A stretch of DNA of 30,000 nucleotides from the NCBI GenBank assembly GCA_905221605.1, contig CAJNDS010001746.1:240297-270296 (forward strand), written 5' to 3'. The notes beneath the pieces were generated by a model. The model had not been told where the DNA came from. It saw only the letters and a program-made list of their open reading frames with translations, and did no database searches. The stretch comes from Symbiodinium natans. Lineage: Eukaryota > Sar > Dinophyceae > Suessiales > Symbiodiniaceae. Position numbers and translations under genes: made by a program. Every line of letters starts with the position of its first letter. Within the stretch, counting starts at the first letter, position 1. Positions 28,522 to 30,000 of this stretch are shown here, one piece after another.

Positions 28522-28787
28522 TTGGAGCCAAACGCAGTGTGACACCCAGCTACACAATGAGTGTGTCGGCGTATCCTGAATAACCGGTTCTCGCTGACGC
28601 TCGCCCCCTGCTATGAAAGATGCAAAGGGTTTTTGAAAAGGGTTTTCTGGCCGAAGATAGGTTTTCTTCTTGGGCATAAGTCTGGGAATCAGCTTGCCTA
28701 TCTCAGGAGCTTCCTTCAGCTACCTTCTCAGAGCGCCTGCCCCGCACACGCCGATACGCCGACACACCGCATTCCCCCATGAAACAT

Positions 28788-28818
28788 ACCTCCCCCCCCT
28801 GGAAGGGGGGGGGGGTGG
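28788..28818. repeat. poly-C/poly-G inverted repeat
   Basis: ACCTCCCCCCCC, a TGGAA loop, then GGGGGGGGGGG and TGGT: a nearly perfect C/G hairpin of at least 8 bp. Confidence 0.8.
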
Positions 28819-28989
28819 TGTGGAGAATGTTAAGCGCCTGAATGTTGAGTCACATGCAAACATACGCAGACCGACAAAGAATTCTGCCCCTCATGTCCCC
28901 TGTCGATCTTCGAATATCTTCGACGAGCGAAGAGAAACAGAAACGGAATCAGAAGCTTGTCTTCAAAACAGAGACTTTTCCAGAAAGAT

Positions 28990-29092
28990 GATTACACGAT
29001 ATCCGTTTTAAGGGGGTTTAGGAGTGAGAATATAAGGGAGATTCTGTCCATAAATGTGACTACCAGATATCCACTCTGAGGGGGTTAGGGAG
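28990..29092. repeat. 35-bp unit in two copies, 68 bp apart
   Basis: Copy 1 (28990-29024) and copy 2 (29058-29092) share GA.TAC..GATATCC, then GAGGGGGTT or AAGGGGGTT, then TAGG..AG. No gene is visible at 28830-29160. Confidence 0.75.
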
Positions 29093-29385
29093 CTTTTTTC
29101 TCGATATGGCCCTCAGCGACGGCGCTCGAGAAGTTGGTCGTGGCACGCACCCCCCTTTGTCATGCCAAAGCGCTGGAGCTCGCTCGCACTGTCTCTCACT
29201 GCGCGTGCCGCTGCAAAGCACATTCAGCGCTTCGCGGGTTTAGGAGTGCCGACGCTCGCATTCGCCCTATCTCGCTCGCAGCTCCTCTCACTTGGGATTA
29301 AGAAAAAACACAACCAGTTCTCTCTTCTGCCACCGCACAAGCCAAACGAGAAAAGAGTCTCGGAGAACATTGTAAACAATTTCCT

Positions 29386-29487
29386 CCGGCTCCCCCCTCC
29401 CACCCCGCCCCTCACATCCTGAGAGCCCCCCCCTTCGGCTCCCCCCCCCCACCCCGCCCCTCACATCTTGAGAGCCCCCCCCCCCCC
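29386..29487. repeat. tandem pair of a C-rich ~50-bp unit
   Basis: Two units of CGGCTCCCC...CCCACCCCGCCCC, then TCACATC(C/T)TGAGAGCC and a C-run. The second copy differs mainly in C-run length. Proline/glycine-type frames over it are artefacts. Confidence 0.85.
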
Positions 29488-29599
29488 GGCCAGGACGAGG
29501 ATGATTTCTTTCCAGGAGTGACACGCGCCCCTCAATATCAGCCTGAAAGGGGGGGAGTATCGTTATGTATCGTGAAATGAATCATGCACAACGTCTCGT

Positions 29600-29997
29600 C
29601 ACAATGAAACCTGAAACCTTGTTGGGCCTCTTCCTGGTCGCTGGCTGAGATGCGGCTGGCCTGAACACGACTACCGGCCGCCGACGGCCCCATCTTTCGA
29701 ACATTCTCGAACAAATGACACTGCCTCGACCGCTGGCGTGGAAACTGCAGCTGCTGCCTCAAGTCTGATTACTCGGCCGACAACGATCGAGGTCCTCTGT
29801 CACTGCGCAGCGCCTGGCTGATGATCTCCAAGTCCTGTGCAGCTTGGACATAGCGCTAAACTACAAGCGAATACATCGCTGACAGCTGCCTGCTTCTGAA
29901 GTCCGCCTGTGGGGGACGCATAAACTTGCAGTCCACATTCCCTGGCCTGGCACAGAATTTGACAACGCTTGTACTTCTGGCCAGTGTCCCGCCGCAC
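29600..29997 (-). CDS. partial gene at right edge, several exons
   Basis: Minus-strand pieces run in from the window edge: KFCARPGNVDCKFMRPPQAD then FRSRQLSAMYSL (about 29965-29870); VQAAQDLEIISQALRSDRGP (about 29850-29790); RQCHLFENVRKMGPSAAGS then RVQASRISASDQEEAQQ (about 29740-29625), ending at a GT donor (CAACAAG|GTTTCAG). Frames differ between pieces, so introns are implied; their ends are not all solved. The last piece is helical and charged. No family is recognised. The gene starts beyond 30000. Confidence 0.4.
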
Positions 29998-30000
29998 CCT

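Overview
The window looks like nuclear DNA of a protist, most probably a dinoflagellate or close alveolate relative. The reasons are: degenerate interstitial TTTAGGG/CCCTAAA arrays; genes split by very short introns (about 40-65 nt where they can be solved); GC-AG introns beside GT-AG, sometimes in the same gene; a family mix of SRPK/CMGC-like kinase, PPPDE (DeSI) thiol protease and methylmalonate-semialdehyde dehydrogenase; and many triplet and homopolymer tracts. There are no bacterial-style operons, Shine-Dalgarno sites, rRNA, tRNA or CRISPR. Because the genes are intron-rich, single long reading frames rarely match whole genes. Most entries are exon groups whose joints are given only where sequence and family agree.

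Layout. 0.1-4.0 kb: minus-strand exons, including an aldehyde dehydrogenase 6 exon with an internal deletion and a Cys-rich exon. 4.5-5.5 kb: weak plus-strand exons. 6.2-7.65 kb: a minus-strand kinase in at least five pieces, from the end of the N-lobe to the DxWxxG segment. 7.7-11.7 kb: repeat-laden DNA with a CAG/CAA tract, a plus-strand unknown gene (8.0-8.94 kb), four 29-nt hairpin repeats, a 95-bp tandem duplication and a 540-bp compound triplet repeat. 11.7-12.1 kb: minus-strand kinase N-lobe exons (Gly-rich loop and VAIK). 12.6-13.9 kb: minus-strand unknown exons. 14.2-16.6 kb: weaker candidate exons. 16.8-18.4 kb: a multi-exon minus-strand gene of unknown family. 18.4-20.5 kb: a non-coding, probably subtelomere-derived block with inverted modules, poly-G, telomeric repeats facing each other, a long hairpin and TA/TG microsatellites. 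20.6-23.2 kb: no secure gene. 23.3-24.35 kb: the PPPDE protease gene on minus. 25.3-27.2 kb: two divergent long reading frames flanked by a direct repeat. 27.9-28.2 kb: a 100-codon plus ORF. 28.3-29.5 kb: further repeats. The right edge holds part of another minus-strand gene.

No shared pathway joins these genes. The two most distinctive items are the kinase, whose two halves lie about 4 kb apart around a nested opposite-strand gene and repeats, and the subtelomere-like block. The unknown genes at 8.0-8.94 and 16.8-18.4 kb are the best candidates for undescribed proteins.
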